Shown here: in pieces, positions 23,491 through 32,377 of the stretch
Layout of the letters: every line of letters begins with the position of its first letter
Position numbering within the stretch: position 1 is the first letter of the stretch
NCBI GenBank assembly: GCA_049607205.1
Contig: JBMYWH010000005.1
Location: forward strand, 1 to 64,000
Source: JBELHR01 sp049607205
GTDB taxonomy: Bacteria > Bacteroidota > Bacteroidia > Flavobacteriales > Flavobacteriaceae
Length of the DNA stretch: 64,000 bases
Reading direction: 5' to 3'
Made by a program: the position numbers and the translations under genes
Notes under the pieces: generated by a model
Database searches by the model: none
What the model was told of the DNA's origin: nothing
The model's input: the letters and a program-made list of their open reading frames with translations, nothing else

Positions 23491-26118
23491 TTAAGACAGC
23501 CCTTCAATACTTGCTTTAAGCGTGGCGATCTTATCCTCAGCGTCCGCTTGTTTCTTGCGCTCCATCTCAATAACCTTAGGAGGTGCATTGTTCACAAAGC
23601 GTTCATTAGACAACTTCTTTTCAACTGACTTCAAGAATCCTTGGGTATATTTAAGTTCTTCTTCTAGCTTTTCTAATTCAGCCGCTACATCAATTTTATC
23701 TCCCATTGGTACGAAGAATTCAAGAGACTTCACTCTAAAACTCAAAGCCCCTGCAACACTATTGTCTACAGCTTCTATAGAAGATACATTACATAACTTC
23801 TCTACGATACCCGTATTAAAGCTGTTTTTTGAATCATCGATAAACTTAAGCTCTAAGGCTTCTTTGAAAGAAATTTGCTTCTCTTTTCTAATGGTACGAA
23901 TATCACTGATAACCGCTTTAGTATTTTCCATTTGATCCAGCACCTTTTGATCTACCGTTGAAAGTTTAGGATACTCGGCAATAATCAAGGCCTGATCCAC
24001 ATCACGCGATTCGATATGTTGCCAAATTTCTTCGGTTAAGAAAGGCATAAATGGATGTAAAACTTTCAGGTTATTTTCAAAAAACCCAATCACTTCTTCA
24101 TACACTTCTCTAGGAATTCCCTCTCCAAACTTAGGTTTCACACTCTCCAATAACCAAGATGAGAAATCATCCCAAATCAGTTTATAAATACTCATAAGAG
24201 CCTCTGAAATACGATAGGTCTCAAAGGACTTCTCTACCTCAGTAATTACTTCATTAAACCTGTTCTTATACCAAGAAATTGCTTCTGATGCCGCTGGGCT
24301 TACCACAGCTTTATCATCTATTTCCCATCCTTGAACCAGGCGGAATGAATTCCATATTTTATTTGCAAAATTACGTCCTTGAGCACATAATTCTTCATCA
24401 AACATAAGGTCATTTCCTGCTGCTGCACTCAATAAAAGTCCAACACGAACACCATCTGCTCCATATTGCTCCATCAGTCCAATTGGATCTGGTGAATTTC
24501 CTAAAGATTTAGACATCTTACGCCTTTGCTTATCGCGAACTAGACCAGTAAAGTACACATTCTTAAAAGGTGGCGCTTGTCTATATTCATATCCCGCAAA
24601 AACCATTCTCGCTACCCAGAAAAATAAAATATCTGGTCCCGTCACTAGGTCATTCGTTGGATAGTAATAATTTATTTCTTCGTTGTCTGGATGGTTGATT
24701 CCATCAAATACAGAAATAGGCCATAACCATGAAGAGAACCAAGTATCCAAAGCATCTGGATCCTGTCTTAATTCACTTGGAAGAACCTTGCGATCTAACT
24801 TCTCTGAAGCTAATTCAGCCGCCTTATCAATATCTTCTGCAACCACATAGTCATTGACTCCATCTGCATAGAAATAAGCTGGGATTTGATGTCCCCACCA
24901 CAATTGACGAGAAATATTCCAATCCTTAATATTCTCTAGCCAATGTCTATAAGTATTGTTATAACGCTTAGGGTAAAGCTTTACTTCTTCATCCTCTAAA
25001 ACTGCCTTAAGTGCAGGTTTAACTAGGTCTTCCATCTTTAAGAACCACTGCGCCGAAACCTTAGGTTCAATCACTGCTTTAGTTCTTTCAGAGGTTCCAA
25101 CTTTATGCATATGAGATTCTATCTTATCAAGAACTCCCATTTCTTTTAATTCTTCTGCAATTTCTTTACGAACTACAAAACGATCTTTTCCTTCGTATTG
25201 CAATCCATAAGAGTTCAAAGTAGCATCATCATTAAAAATGTCAATCACCTCTAAATTATGCTTCTCCCCTATGATCTTATCATTAGGATCATGAGCAGGG
25301 GTAATTTTAAGACATCCCGTTCCGAACTCCATATCCACATACTCATCTTCGATCACCGGAATACTGCGATTCGCGATAGGAACAATCACACGTTTTCCCC
25401 TCAAATCAGCATAGCGCTCATCATTAGGATTAATACAGATCGCTGAATCTCCAAGAATCGTTTCAGGACGTGTAGTAGCAATCGTTATTGATTTATCCTC
25501 TCCTTCGATTTGATAGTTTAAATAGTATAAATTCCCTTGTTTTTCTTCATAGATTACTTCTTCATCGGACAAAGTGGTTTTGGCCTCCGGGTCCCAATTC
25601 ACCATACGATAACCACGGTAAACAAGTCCTTTTTCATTCAAATCTACAAATACCTTAGTCACAGACTCATTAAGTTTATCATCCATGGTAAAGGTCGTAC
25701 GATCCCAATCACAAGAGGCACCTAATTTCTTCAGCTGATCTAAAATGATACCACCGTGCTTATCTGTCCACTCCCAGGCGTGTTTCAAAAACTCTTCACG
25801 AGTCAAATCTTCTTTTTTAACTCCTTCTTGAGCTAATTTAGCCACAACCTTTGCCTCAGTAGCAATAGAAGCGTGATCGGTCCCAGGCACCCAACATGCA
25901 TTATACCCTTTCAAACGAGCTCTTCGAATAAGTACATCTTGAATGGTATTATTCAACATATGTCCCATATGCAACACTCCAGTCACATTTGGTGGAGGAA
26001 TCACAATAGTATAGGCTTCTTTTTCGTTTGGTTTAGAATGAAAGTAATTATTCTTCATCCAGTAATCGTACCACTTCTGTTCAGAAGATTTTGGGTTATA
26101 TTGGGTTGGGATACTCAT
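23491..26118 (-). CDS. valS: Valine--tRNA ligase
   Basis: An 875-residue class I aminoacyl-tRNA synthetase that charges tRNA-Val. HIGH-type motif HMGH at residues 50-53 in PNVTGVLHMGHML, KMSKS motif in RRKMSKSLGNSPDP (about residue 534), the CP1 editing domain with TTRPETILGDSAI, the anticodon-binding domain, and the C-terminal coiled-coil arm (about 805-875, ELEKLEEELKY onward) typical of ValRS. Full length. A TAAATTTG motif at 26147-26154 on the minus strand could be its -7 element, although no TTG lies at the right distance. Confidence 0.97.
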   Translation of the reverse strand: MSIPTQYNPKSSEQKWYDYWMKNNYFHSKPNEKEAYTIVIPPPNVTGVLHMGHMLNNTIQDVLIRRARLKGYNACWVPGTDHASIATEAKVVAKLAQEGVKKEDLTREEFLKHAWEWTDKHGGIILDQLKKLGASCDWDRTTFTMDDKLNESVTKVFVDLNEKGLVYRGYRMVNWDPEAKTTLSDEEVIYEEKQGNLYYLNYQIEGEDKSITIATTRPETILGDSAICINPNDERYADLRGKRVIVPIANRSIPVIEDEYVDMEFGTGCLKITPAHDPNDKIIGEKHNLEVIDIFNDDATLNSYGLQYEGKDRFVVRKEIAEELKEMGVLDKIESHMHKVGTSERTKAVIEPKVSAQWFLKMEDLVKPALKAVLEDEEVKLYPKRYNNTYRHWLENIKDWNISRQLWWGHQIPAYFYADGVNDYVVAEDIDKAAELASEKLDRKVLPSELRQDPDALDTWFSSWLWPISVFDGINHPDNEEINYYYPTNDLVTGPDILFFWVARMVFAGYEYRQAPPFKNVYFTGLVRDKQRRKMSKSLGNSPDPIGLMEQYGADGVRVGLLLSAAAGNDLMFDEELCAQGRNFANKIWNSFRLVQGWEIDDKAVVSPAASEAISWYKNRFNEVITEVEKSFETYRISEALMSIYKLIWDDFSSWLLESVKPKFGEGIPREVYEEVIGFFENNLKVLHPFMPFLTEEIWQHIESRDVDQALIIAEYPKLSTVDQKVLDQMENTKAVISDIRTIRKEKQISFKEALELKFIDDSKNSFNTGIVEKLCNVSSIEAVDNSVAGALSFRVKSLEFFVPMGDKIDVAAELEKLEEELKYTQGFLKSVEKKLSNERFVNNAPPKVIEMERKKQADAEDKIATLKASIEGLS

Positions 26119-26211
26119 TTATTTTCTTAAAATTGTTTTATAAACGCAAATTTACAATTATCTATTAAAACTATTTTTACAAAAATTGTATTTTTACTAA
26201 AAATTATACCC

Positions 26212-26646
26212 ATGAGAACGATCTTTACCCTTATTATTAGCCTTGTTATGACTACGGCCTTCCAGGCCCAAAACTCAGGTGATGCCGACACTGGTGACAA
26301 ACCAGTAATTAGTGCAGAATCCTTTACCATTGAATACGGACAAATTTTAAAAGATTCCGATGGACTAAGAACCTTTGAATTCACCAATACTGGAAAATCT
26401 CCTTTAGTGATTAAAAAAGTTTCTTCTTCTTGCGGATGTACAGTACCGCAGAAACCAGAACAACCAATTATGCCTGGTGAAAAAGGAGAAATTAAAATTA
26501 AATACGATACGCGTAGATTAGGAAGAATTTCAAAAAGCGTATACATACTTTCTAATGCCTCTGAGCCTAGAACGGTAGTGAAGATTAAAGGAGAGGTCTT
26601 AAAAGAATTTCCTGTTGAGGAAGAAGAACCTACTGAAGGTAATTAA
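26212..26646 (+). CDS. DUF1573 domain secreted protein
   Basis: A 144-residue exported protein: signal peptide about 1-20 (ending FQAQ), then a single DUF1573 (Ig-like/ASPM-SPD-2-Hydin type) domain with FEFTNTGKSPLVIKKVSSSCGCTVP, in which Cys74 and Cys76 form the family CxC motif, and the MPGEKGEIKIKYDT strand. Function unknown; DUF1573 proteins are abundant in Bacteroidota periplasm and surface. A monocistronic unit divergent from valS with its own terminator. Confidence 0.88.
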   Translation: MRTIFTLIISLVMTTAFQAQNSGDADTGDKPVISAESFTIEYGQILKDSDGLRTFEFTNTGKSPLVIKKVSSSCGCTVPQKPEQPIMPGEKGEIKIKYDTRRLGRISKSVYILSNASEPRTVVKIKGEVLKEFPVEEEEPTEGN

Positions 26647-26650
26647 GAAT

Positions 26651-26683
26651 AAAACACCAGCCAATTTGGCTGGTGTTTTTATT
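26651..26683. terminator. Bidirectional terminator
   Basis: Stem ACACCAGCC/GGCTGGTGT flanked by AAAA and TTTTT. It separates the convergent DUF1573 and aspartyl-protease genes and reaches into the last codons of the latter. Confidence 0.85.
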
Positions 26684-28052
26684 TTAATTCATCAGTTAAT
26701 TTCATCTTGACTTCAAAGTGATTATTAGAACGTTTCATTACCAATTTTACATAATGATTGTCTTTCGAAAAGATTCCATTTAGCTGCTCTAAGGAAAATT
26801 CATAAGCATCATCTCCATTAACCCTGACTAATTGGTCTCCTGAACGTATTCCTGCCTTATAGGCTAAGGAATTTTCATACACTTGATAAACCTTATATTT
26901 CGGCTTGAAAGCATAAGTGATGAAATCATCGAAACTTAATACTGTTCTAGAAGAGGACTTCGAATATTTACCTCCATCATATAATCCAAAATCAGCCTTT
27001 ACTTGCTCCACTACAATTTGACCATCGTGAACAATTTCCATACCCGTTAAATTATACGTAAAGGGTTTTCTGAAATTTGAATTTTTCTTCAAAAATAATT
27101 GCTCATTCGGATAATCTATCACCACATGAAATCTACTCAAAACCCCACCTCCTATTGAACCATTTCTTTGCTTATAATCCTTAGCAAATCCGATACTCTC
27201 TTGATCAGGGAAAGAAATATTTAAATCCTTAAAATTATACTCTCCTAAACTAAATCCTTTTATCCTAGCTTTCTTACCGTAGATGGTACCACTTAAGCCT
27301 TCTCCCATAATCAAACCAAAATTCTTTTCAGGAATCTCTAGATTTTCATCCTGAAAAACCCAAAGATTATCTCCACCTCCAGTATCAACTAATAGATGTA
27401 CAGGCATCTCTAAATCATCATTTTTCACCTTTACCAATCCATCAATATATGGCTTCTCTTTAAAGAAGACCAAAGGAAATGTCTTGTGCCTTTTTAGACG
27501 TCTTCTTGGATATTCATCAGGACGGTAAATTTTCAAATATTGTTTTATATAATCTATTTCTACGATTAAGTTTTTAAAAAAATCATAGCCTAGGACGCCG
27601 TGAACATTGGTTCCTAATTTACTTGAAACGTCATACGTTCTATCGCTAATGATGAATACTTCTTGATTCTCCCCACTAATCGTCCCAATTCTGAAGCTAT
27701 TTGATGTGGAATACAAAGCTTCAATGGGTCCATCAGAACCCAAGCCTCTTAATGCGATCTTCCTCATTCCAGCGACAGAAAGCGTATCTGTACTCCTTAA
27801 ATTAAAAATCACATTGGTCGCAACTCCAGAGTCTAAAATAAATTCCAACTCTGTATCGTTCACCAGTACTGGGACAATAATTAAATTATTTACCAGTTCA
27901 AATTTAATTTTAGCAAATTTATAATTGGAATCTAAGTAAAAGTTGGAATCTTTCTCTTGAGAAAACAAGATAGAAACAGTCGATAAAAACAGGGTCAGTA
28001 AAACTTTAGATTTTGAATATTTGATAATAAAATTCAGTTTAGTGTTAATCAA
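26679..28052 (-). CDS. Retropepsin-like aspartyl protease with C-terminal PDZ domain
   Basis: A 457-residue exported protein. The N-terminal hydrophobic segment (about 15-31, ending LFSQ) looks like a signal peptide. Two retropepsin-type active-site elements are visible: FILDSGVATN (Asp74) and LLVDTGGGDN (about Asp220), so both lobes are in one chain. A PDZ domain closes the protein (about 385-450, KVYQVYENSLAYKAGIRSGDQLVRVNG). It probably cleaves envelope proteins or peptides. The first active-site triad is DSG and not DTG, which is also found in active members. The region upstream to the aminotransferase is AT-rich with no clear promoter. Confidence 0.85.
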   Translation of the reverse strand: MINTKLNFIIKYSKSKVLLTLFLSTVSILFSQEKDSNFYLDSNYKFAKIKFELVNNLIIVPVLVNDTELEFILDSGVATNVIFNLRSTDTLSVAGMRKIALRGLGSDGPIEALYSTSNSFRIGTISGENQEVFIISDRTYDVSSKLGTNVHGVLGYDFFKNLIVEIDYIKQYLKIYRPDEYPRRRLKRHKTFPLVFFKEKPYIDGLVKVKNDDLEMPVHLLVDTGGGDNLWVFQDENLEIPEKNFGLIMGEGLSGTIYGKKARIKGFSLGEYNFKDLNISFPDQESIGFAKDYKQRNGSIGGGVLSRFHVVIDYPNEQLFLKKNSNFRKPFTYNLTGMEIVHDGQIVVEQVKADFGLYDGGKYSKSSSRTVLSFDDFITYAFKPKYKVYQVYENSLAYKAGIRSGDQLVRVNGDDAYEFSLEQLNGIFSKDNHYVKLVMKRSNNHFEVKMKLTDELK

Positions 28053-28185
28053 ATTTAAAAAATTAAGACAATAAGTCCCTGAATTTTAGTTTTAATTTAA
28101 CATTTTAAAATATTTGCTAATTCACTCATGAATATCATGTTTTTCAAAGTTTTTTAGCACATTTGTAGCAATTAATCAAATTATT

Positions 28186-29385
28186 ATGCCACAGATATCT
28201 ATCAAAGGAAACCATATGCCGGAATCTCCCATTCGTAAATTGGTTCCATTTGCCGAAAACGCTAAGCAAAGAGGCAATAAAGTTATTCATCTCAATATAG
28301 GACAGCCTGATATCAAGACACCTCAAGTAGCCTTAGATGCGGTAAAAAATAACAAGATTGAAGTTCTTTCATATTCTCGAAGTGAAGGATCTGAAACCTA
28401 CCGTGAGAAATTAGCTCATTACTATCACAATCATGATATTAATGTGAATGCTGATGAGATTATTATAACCACAGGTGGATCTGAAGCATTGAGTTTCATT
28501 CTAGGTACTATTGCCGATCAAGGAGATGAAATTATTATTCCTGAGCCTTTTTATGCTAATTATAATGGATTTGCTACGGCAAACGGAGTGAAGGTTGTTC
28601 CTGTTCATTCTAGTATCGAAACTAATTTTGCACTTCCAGAAATCTCTCAAATTGAGGCATTAATTGGTCCTAAAACCAAAGCAATCTTAATTTGTAATCC
28701 AGGAAATCCAACGGGATACATCTATAGCGAAACAGAATTAGAACAATTAAAAGATCTAGTTCTTAAGCATGATATTTTTATAATTGCGGATGAGGTCTAC
28801 AGAGAATTTGCCTATGATGGAATTTCTCATAAAAGTATCATGAGTTTTCCCGAACTAAAAGATCATGCCATTATGGTTGATTCAGTTTCTAAGAGATATT
28901 CAATGTGTGGTGCCCGAGTAGGTTGTATTGTATCGAAAAATAAAGAAATTATACAAACGGCACTTAAATTTGCTCAAGCCAGATTATCCCCACCTACCTA
29001 TGCACAAATAGCAAGTGAAGCAGCCTTAGAGACACCCATGAGTTATTTTGAAGAAGTTCAAAAAGAATATGTACACCGTCGAAATCTTCTTATTGATTCT
29101 TTACAAGAAATTGACGGCTTAATAGTAGCTAAACCTAAGGGAGCCTTTTATTGTGTTGTTGAATTGCCAATTGCTGATGCTGATCATTTTGCACAATGGA
29201 TTTTAGAGTCATTTCAGGTCAATAAAGAAACTGTAATGGTCGCACCTGCAAGTGGATTCTATTCTACACCTGGAATGGGTAAAAATCAAATTCGAATTGC
29301 TTACGTTTTAAATGAAAACGAGCTGTTAAAAGCGGTAAATATCTTAAATTTGGGACTTCAACAATACAGGAAGACTCATAAATAA
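28186..29385 (+). CDS. Class I pyridoxal-phosphate aminotransferase
   Basis: A 399-residue fold-type I aminotransferase of the aspartate aminotransferase Igamma-like group. PLP lysine is about Lys236 in DSVSKRYSMCGARVG; IGQPDIKTP, GGSEALSFILG, NPGNPTGYIYSE and IADEVYREFAYDG are the conserved cofactor and substrate motifs. The amino donor is not determinable; aspartate or aromatic amino acids are likely. The stop overlaps the murB start by one base (TAATG), implying translational coupling. Confidence 0.88.
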   Translation: MPQISIKGNHMPESPIRKLVPFAENAKQRGNKVIHLNIGQPDIKTPQVALDAVKNNKIEVLSYSRSEGSETYREKLAHYYHNHDINVNADEIIITTGGSEALSFILGTIADQGDEIIIPEPFYANYNGFATANGVKVVPVHSSIETNFALPEISQIEALIGPKTKAILICNPGNPTGYIYSETELEQLKDLVLKHDIFIIADEVYREFAYDGISHKSIMSFPELKDHAIMVDSVSKRYSMCGARVGCIVSKNKEIIQTALKFAQARLSPPTYAQIASEAALETPMSYFEEVQKEYVHRRNLLIDSLQEIDGLIVAKPKGAFYCVVELPIADADHFAQWILESFQVNKETVMVAPASGFYSTPGMGKNQIRIAYVLNENELLKAVNILNLGLQQYRKTHK

Positions 29386-30395
29386 TGAATTTAAGATCTT
29401 ATAATACATTTAAGATTGATGCAAAATCAAATGATTTCATTGAAATCACTAAGGAAGAACAACTTCAATCTATCATACCAACTACTGACCACCTCTTGAT
29501 TCTTGGAGGTGGTAGTAATATACTTTTTACAGAAGATCCTAAAGAAAAGATCATTTATATAAATACTAAAGGAATCAAAGTCTTAGAAGAAAGCTCTAAT
29601 GAGATATTCTTAGAAGTAGCCGCTGGAGAGAATTGGCATGACTTCGTCTTATGGTGTGTAGATCATAACTATGGTGGAATTGAAAATTTGTCACTTATTC
29701 CTGGTAATGTTGGAACCTGCCCTATTCAAAATATTGGTGCCTATGGTGTGGAAGTTAAAGATGTCATCACTCAAGTAAATTTCTTTTCTATTGAAACAGG
29801 AAAAAAGCAGTCCTTAAGTAATGAAAACTGTCACTTCGGCTATAGGAATTCCATATTCAAAAATGAGTTAAAGGGAAAAACAATCATAAGTTCGGTAATT
29901 TTCAAGCTTTCAAAAGGAAAGCATCATTTGAATAGAAATTACGGAATAATCAATCAACGCCTTGACGAATTGTTTCCGAACCTCCCTGTAGATATTAAGA
30001 AAATCTCTCAAGCGGTAATTAGTATTAGGTCAGAGAAACTTCCAAATCCCAAGGAAATAGGAAATGCGGGAAGTTTCTTTAAAAACCCAGTAATCACTGA
30101 AAAGGCATTTAGTGAACTTCAGAAAAAACATCCTGATATTCCTAATTACCCTGCTCTAAATGGTGTAAAAGTCCCGGCTGGGTGGCTAATAGACCAATTA
30201 GGACTTAAAGGCTTTCAATACGGAGGTGCTGCGGTGCACAAGAAACAAGCACTTGTACTTATAAACCATTCAGGTCAAGCCAAGGGAACAGATGTATATA
30301 AGCTTGCAAAAGAAATTCAAGGCAAAGTCAAAGAATTTTACGGTATTAACTTAGAGATTGAAGTAAACATCTATCCGAATTCGTTTTCGTTTTAA
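29385..30395 (+). CDS. murB: UDP-N-acetylenolpyruvoylglucosamine reductase
   Basis: A 336-residue FAD enzyme that reduces UDP-GlcNAc-enolpyruvate to UDP-MurNAc in peptidoglycan synthesis. FAD-binding motifs LLILGGGSNILF, IPGNVGTCPIQNIGAYGVEV and FGYRNSIFK are present; the proton-donor Ser region is GNAGSFFKNPVI, and the length is that of the type I (E. coli-like) group. One-base overlap with the aminotransferase upstream. Confidence 0.95.
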   Translation: MNLRSYNTFKIDAKSNDFIEITKEEQLQSIIPTTDHLLILGGGSNILFTEDPKEKIIYINTKGIKVLEESSNEIFLEVAAGENWHDFVLWCVDHNYGGIENLSLIPGNVGTCPIQNIGAYGVEVKDVITQVNFFSIETGKKQSLSNENCHFGYRNSIFKNELKGKTIISSVIFKLSKGKHHLNRNYGIINQRLDELFPNLPVDIKKISQAVISIRSEKLPNPKEIGNAGSFFKNPVITEKAFSELQKKHPDIPNYPALNGVKVPAGWLIDQLGLKGFQYGGAAVHKKQALVLINHSGQAKGTDVYKLAKEIQGKVKEFYGINLEIEVNIYPNSFSF

Positions 30396-30442
30396 ATCGT
30401 TAAAAAAGACTTAATTAGTTAAAGCTATAAAACAAGAAGTAC

Positions 30443-30450
30443 TATCTTTG
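30443..30450 (+). promoter_or_regulatory. Candidate -7 element for the 30466-33604 gene run
   Basis: TATCTTTG matches TAnnTTTG and lies 15 bases before the ATG of the small cysteine protein. No TTG is found at the ideal -33 position, so confidence is moderate. Confidence 0.45.
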
Positions 30451-30465
30451 TGAAAAATTAAATTC

Positions 30466-30654
30466 ATGGAATTATTTATAATAACAGCGGTATTATTAGC
30501 GCTAGGATTTGCCGGTATTGCCATTAAGATATGGGCAAAAAAAGACGGGAAATTTGCAGGAACTTGTGCAAGTCAAAATCCTCATTTAAATAAATCTGGT
30601 GAGCCGTGTGGTTTCTGCGGAAAGCCAGCAGAAAACTGCTCAAACAGATCTTAA
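30466..30654 (+). CDS. Small single-helix membrane protein with four cysteines
   Basis: A 62-residue protein: one N-terminal transmembrane helix (about 3-23, FIITAVLLALGFAGIAIKIW) then a short tail with Cys34, Cys48, Cys51 and Cys58, spaced C-x13-CxxC-x6-C. This looks like a small metal- or disulfide-binding knuckle held at the membrane. Similar short proteins occur in Flavobacteriales under names such as membrane or secreted protein, without known function. Its stop codon directly abuts the ATG of the next gene, so it is surely co-translated with the glycosyltransferase. Confidence 0.75.
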   Translation: MELFIITAVLLALGFAGIAIKIWAKKDGKFAGTCASQNPHLNKSGEPCGFCGKPAENCSNRS

Positions 30655-31776
30655 ATGCTTGAAGAACAAATTATATACTATGGTCTATTGGCCATAGTTT
30701 TTTTTGCCCTAATTTTTAATTCATACCTCTACGCTCCTTTCTGGTTTACTAAAACTAAACTTGAGACCCCTGAAGCCCCTGAACTACCTGTCTCGGTTAT
30801 TGTAGCTTGCAGAAACGAACAAGAAAACATAATTGATTTAGTGACCCTACTCAAGAGTCAAAATCATAAAGATTTTGAGGTTTTACTCTTAAACGACAAT
30901 TCATATGACGCAACATGGGAACTCCTTCAAGAAATAGAACAAAGCGATACCCGTTTCAGAGCAATAAATGTTCCAGAGCCTTCACATTTTGATTCTTCTA
31001 AGAAATATGCACTGAGTCTAGGGATTAGAGCCGCTTCTAATGAACTAATTCTACTAACAGATGCAGATTGTCGACCTAAATCCAACAAATGGATTTCAAA
31101 AATGGTTTATAATTTCTATAATCCAAATACGGATATAGTCATAGGAAATGCACCCTATAACAAAACAAAAGTAAACTGGTTTCTTCAGCAAATCATTCAG
31201 CTAGAAACCTTAAAGACTGCCGTGAACTATTTTTCGTTTTCGATTGCTAAACAAACTTATATGGGAGTGGGTCGTAACCTGGCTTACAGAAAATCTATTT
31301 GGATGGAGAATAAGGGATTTTCTTCTCACTTTAATCTACGCTCTGGAGATGACGACCTATTTATCCAAGAAGTAGCAACACAATCCAATACGGCACAAGT
31401 TATGGATCCAGAAACCTTTTGTTTTTCTGAGCCTAAATTAACTTGGGAAAGTTGGATGCTTCAAAAAAGAAGACATATAAGTAGTTCTAAACTCTATAAA
31501 AACAAATTTAAATTCCTACTCGGGCTACAATACCTGCTTGAATTAGGTGCTTATACATCGCTACTGGTTTTGGCTTGGACGAGCCCATTTAACCTTGAAT
31601 TTGGCGTTCTTGGTGGGATGTTTATATTCCTAAGCTTGGTTACAACCTTTAAAACTCAAAGAATATTTGGCAGTACACTTTGTTTACTATTATATCCCCT
31701 AAGTAAACTGAGTTTATTCCTTTTACAATTTAGTATCTTTATAAAGAATAAATTAGACCCTAGTAAGCATTGGTAA
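30655..31776 (+). CDS. Family 2 glycosyltransferase, processive type
   Basis: A 373-residue membrane glycosyltransferase. An N-terminal helix (about 7-27) precedes a GT-A domain with VSVIVACRNEQENI, LLNDNSYDAT (in place of DDGS), the DAD-type motif TDADCRP and GDDDLFIQEVA, and a QKRRHISSS motif that resembles the QxxRW of processive synthases. Two or three C-terminal helices follow (about 285-345). It probably adds sugar to a lipid or polysaccharide at the membrane; the substrate is unknown. It is flanked by the small cysteine protein (no gap) and the sigma factor (4 bases). Confidence 0.85.
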   Translation: MLEEQIIYYGLLAIVFFALIFNSYLYAPFWFTKTKLETPEAPELPVSVIVACRNEQENIIDLVTLLKSQNHKDFEVLLLNDNSYDATWELLQEIEQSDTRFRAINVPEPSHFDSSKKYALSLGIRAASNELILLTDADCRPKSNKWISKMVYNFYNPNTDIVIGNAPYNKTKVNWFLQQIIQLETLKTAVNYFSFSIAKQTYMGVGRNLAYRKSIWMENKGFSSHFNLRSGDDDLFIQEVATQSNTAQVMDPETFCFSEPKLTWESWMLQKRRHISSSKLYKNKFKFLLGLQYLLELGAYTSLLVLAWTSPFNLEFGVLGGMFIFLSLVTTFKTQRIFGSTLCLLLYPLSKLSLFLLQFSIFIKNKLDPSKHW

Positions 31777-31780
31777 TTTA

Positions 31781-32347
31781 ATGGATGAGAAACAGTTACT
31801 CTTAAGTACTCATATAAAAGCAGCAAAAGAAGGTAAACAAGCTTCATTTAATTTTCTTTTAGAAGAATATTGGAGTGATACCTATAGATTCTTAGTGGCC
31901 AAAACCAATAACGAAAATGAAGCTGAGGATTTGTGCATCAAAACATTTTCCAGAGCTTTTGATGCCATTGACAGCTTTAATGAAGATCTCAATTTCAAAA
32001 CCTGGCTCTTAACAATCGCAAGAAATTTATTTATTGATGAGGTAAGAAAAAACCGTACAGCTCACTTAAGTTTGGATAAGGATGAACATGTCGCCTATCA
32101 AATTTTTGATGAATCACCTTCTCCAGAGGATCGTTTGATCAATGAGCAAAACCTTGCCGCATTAAAGTCTTTGATCAAAAAACTAAAGCCGCATTATGCT
32201 CAAATGATTCATCTCCGCTATTTTCAAGAATTCAGCTATAAAGAAATTGCGGCCCACACAGGAGAGCCAATCAATAATGTAAAAGTAAAGCTTCTCAGAG
32301 CTAGAAAATTATTGGCGGAACTCATTGAGTCCAATCCTTCAAAATAA
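31781..32347 (+). CDS. ECF-type sigma-70 family RNA polymerase sigma factor
   Basis: A 188-residue sigma factor with region 2 (about 25-90: YRFLVAKTNNENEAEDLC, FKTWLLTIARNLFIDEVRK) and region 4 (about 125-180: YAQMIHLRYFQEFSYKEIAA, then GEPINNVKVKLLRARKLL). No anti-sigma gene is adjacent. It lies four bases after the glycosyltransferase and about 30 bases before the NRAMP-like transporter on the same strand, so it is probably part of one transcript. Targets unknown. Confidence 0.9.
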   Translation: MDEKQLLLSTHIKAAKEGKQASFNFLLEEYWSDTYRFLVAKTNNENEAEDLCIKTFSRAFDAIDSFNEDLNFKTWLLTIARNLFIDEVRKNRTAHLSLDKDEHVAYQIFDESPSPEDRLINEQNLAALKSLIKKLKPHYAQMIHLRYFQEFSYKEIAAHTGEPINNVKVKLLRARKLLAELIESNPSK

Positions 32348-32377
32348 TTTTTGTACTTTTCCTTTGACTTAAACCAA

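Noticed and set aside
26127..26546. 139-codon minus-strand frame opposite the DUF1573 gene
   Set aside because: The DUF1573 frame has a signal peptide and CxC motif and is certainly the real one; the opposite frame is low-complexity shadow.
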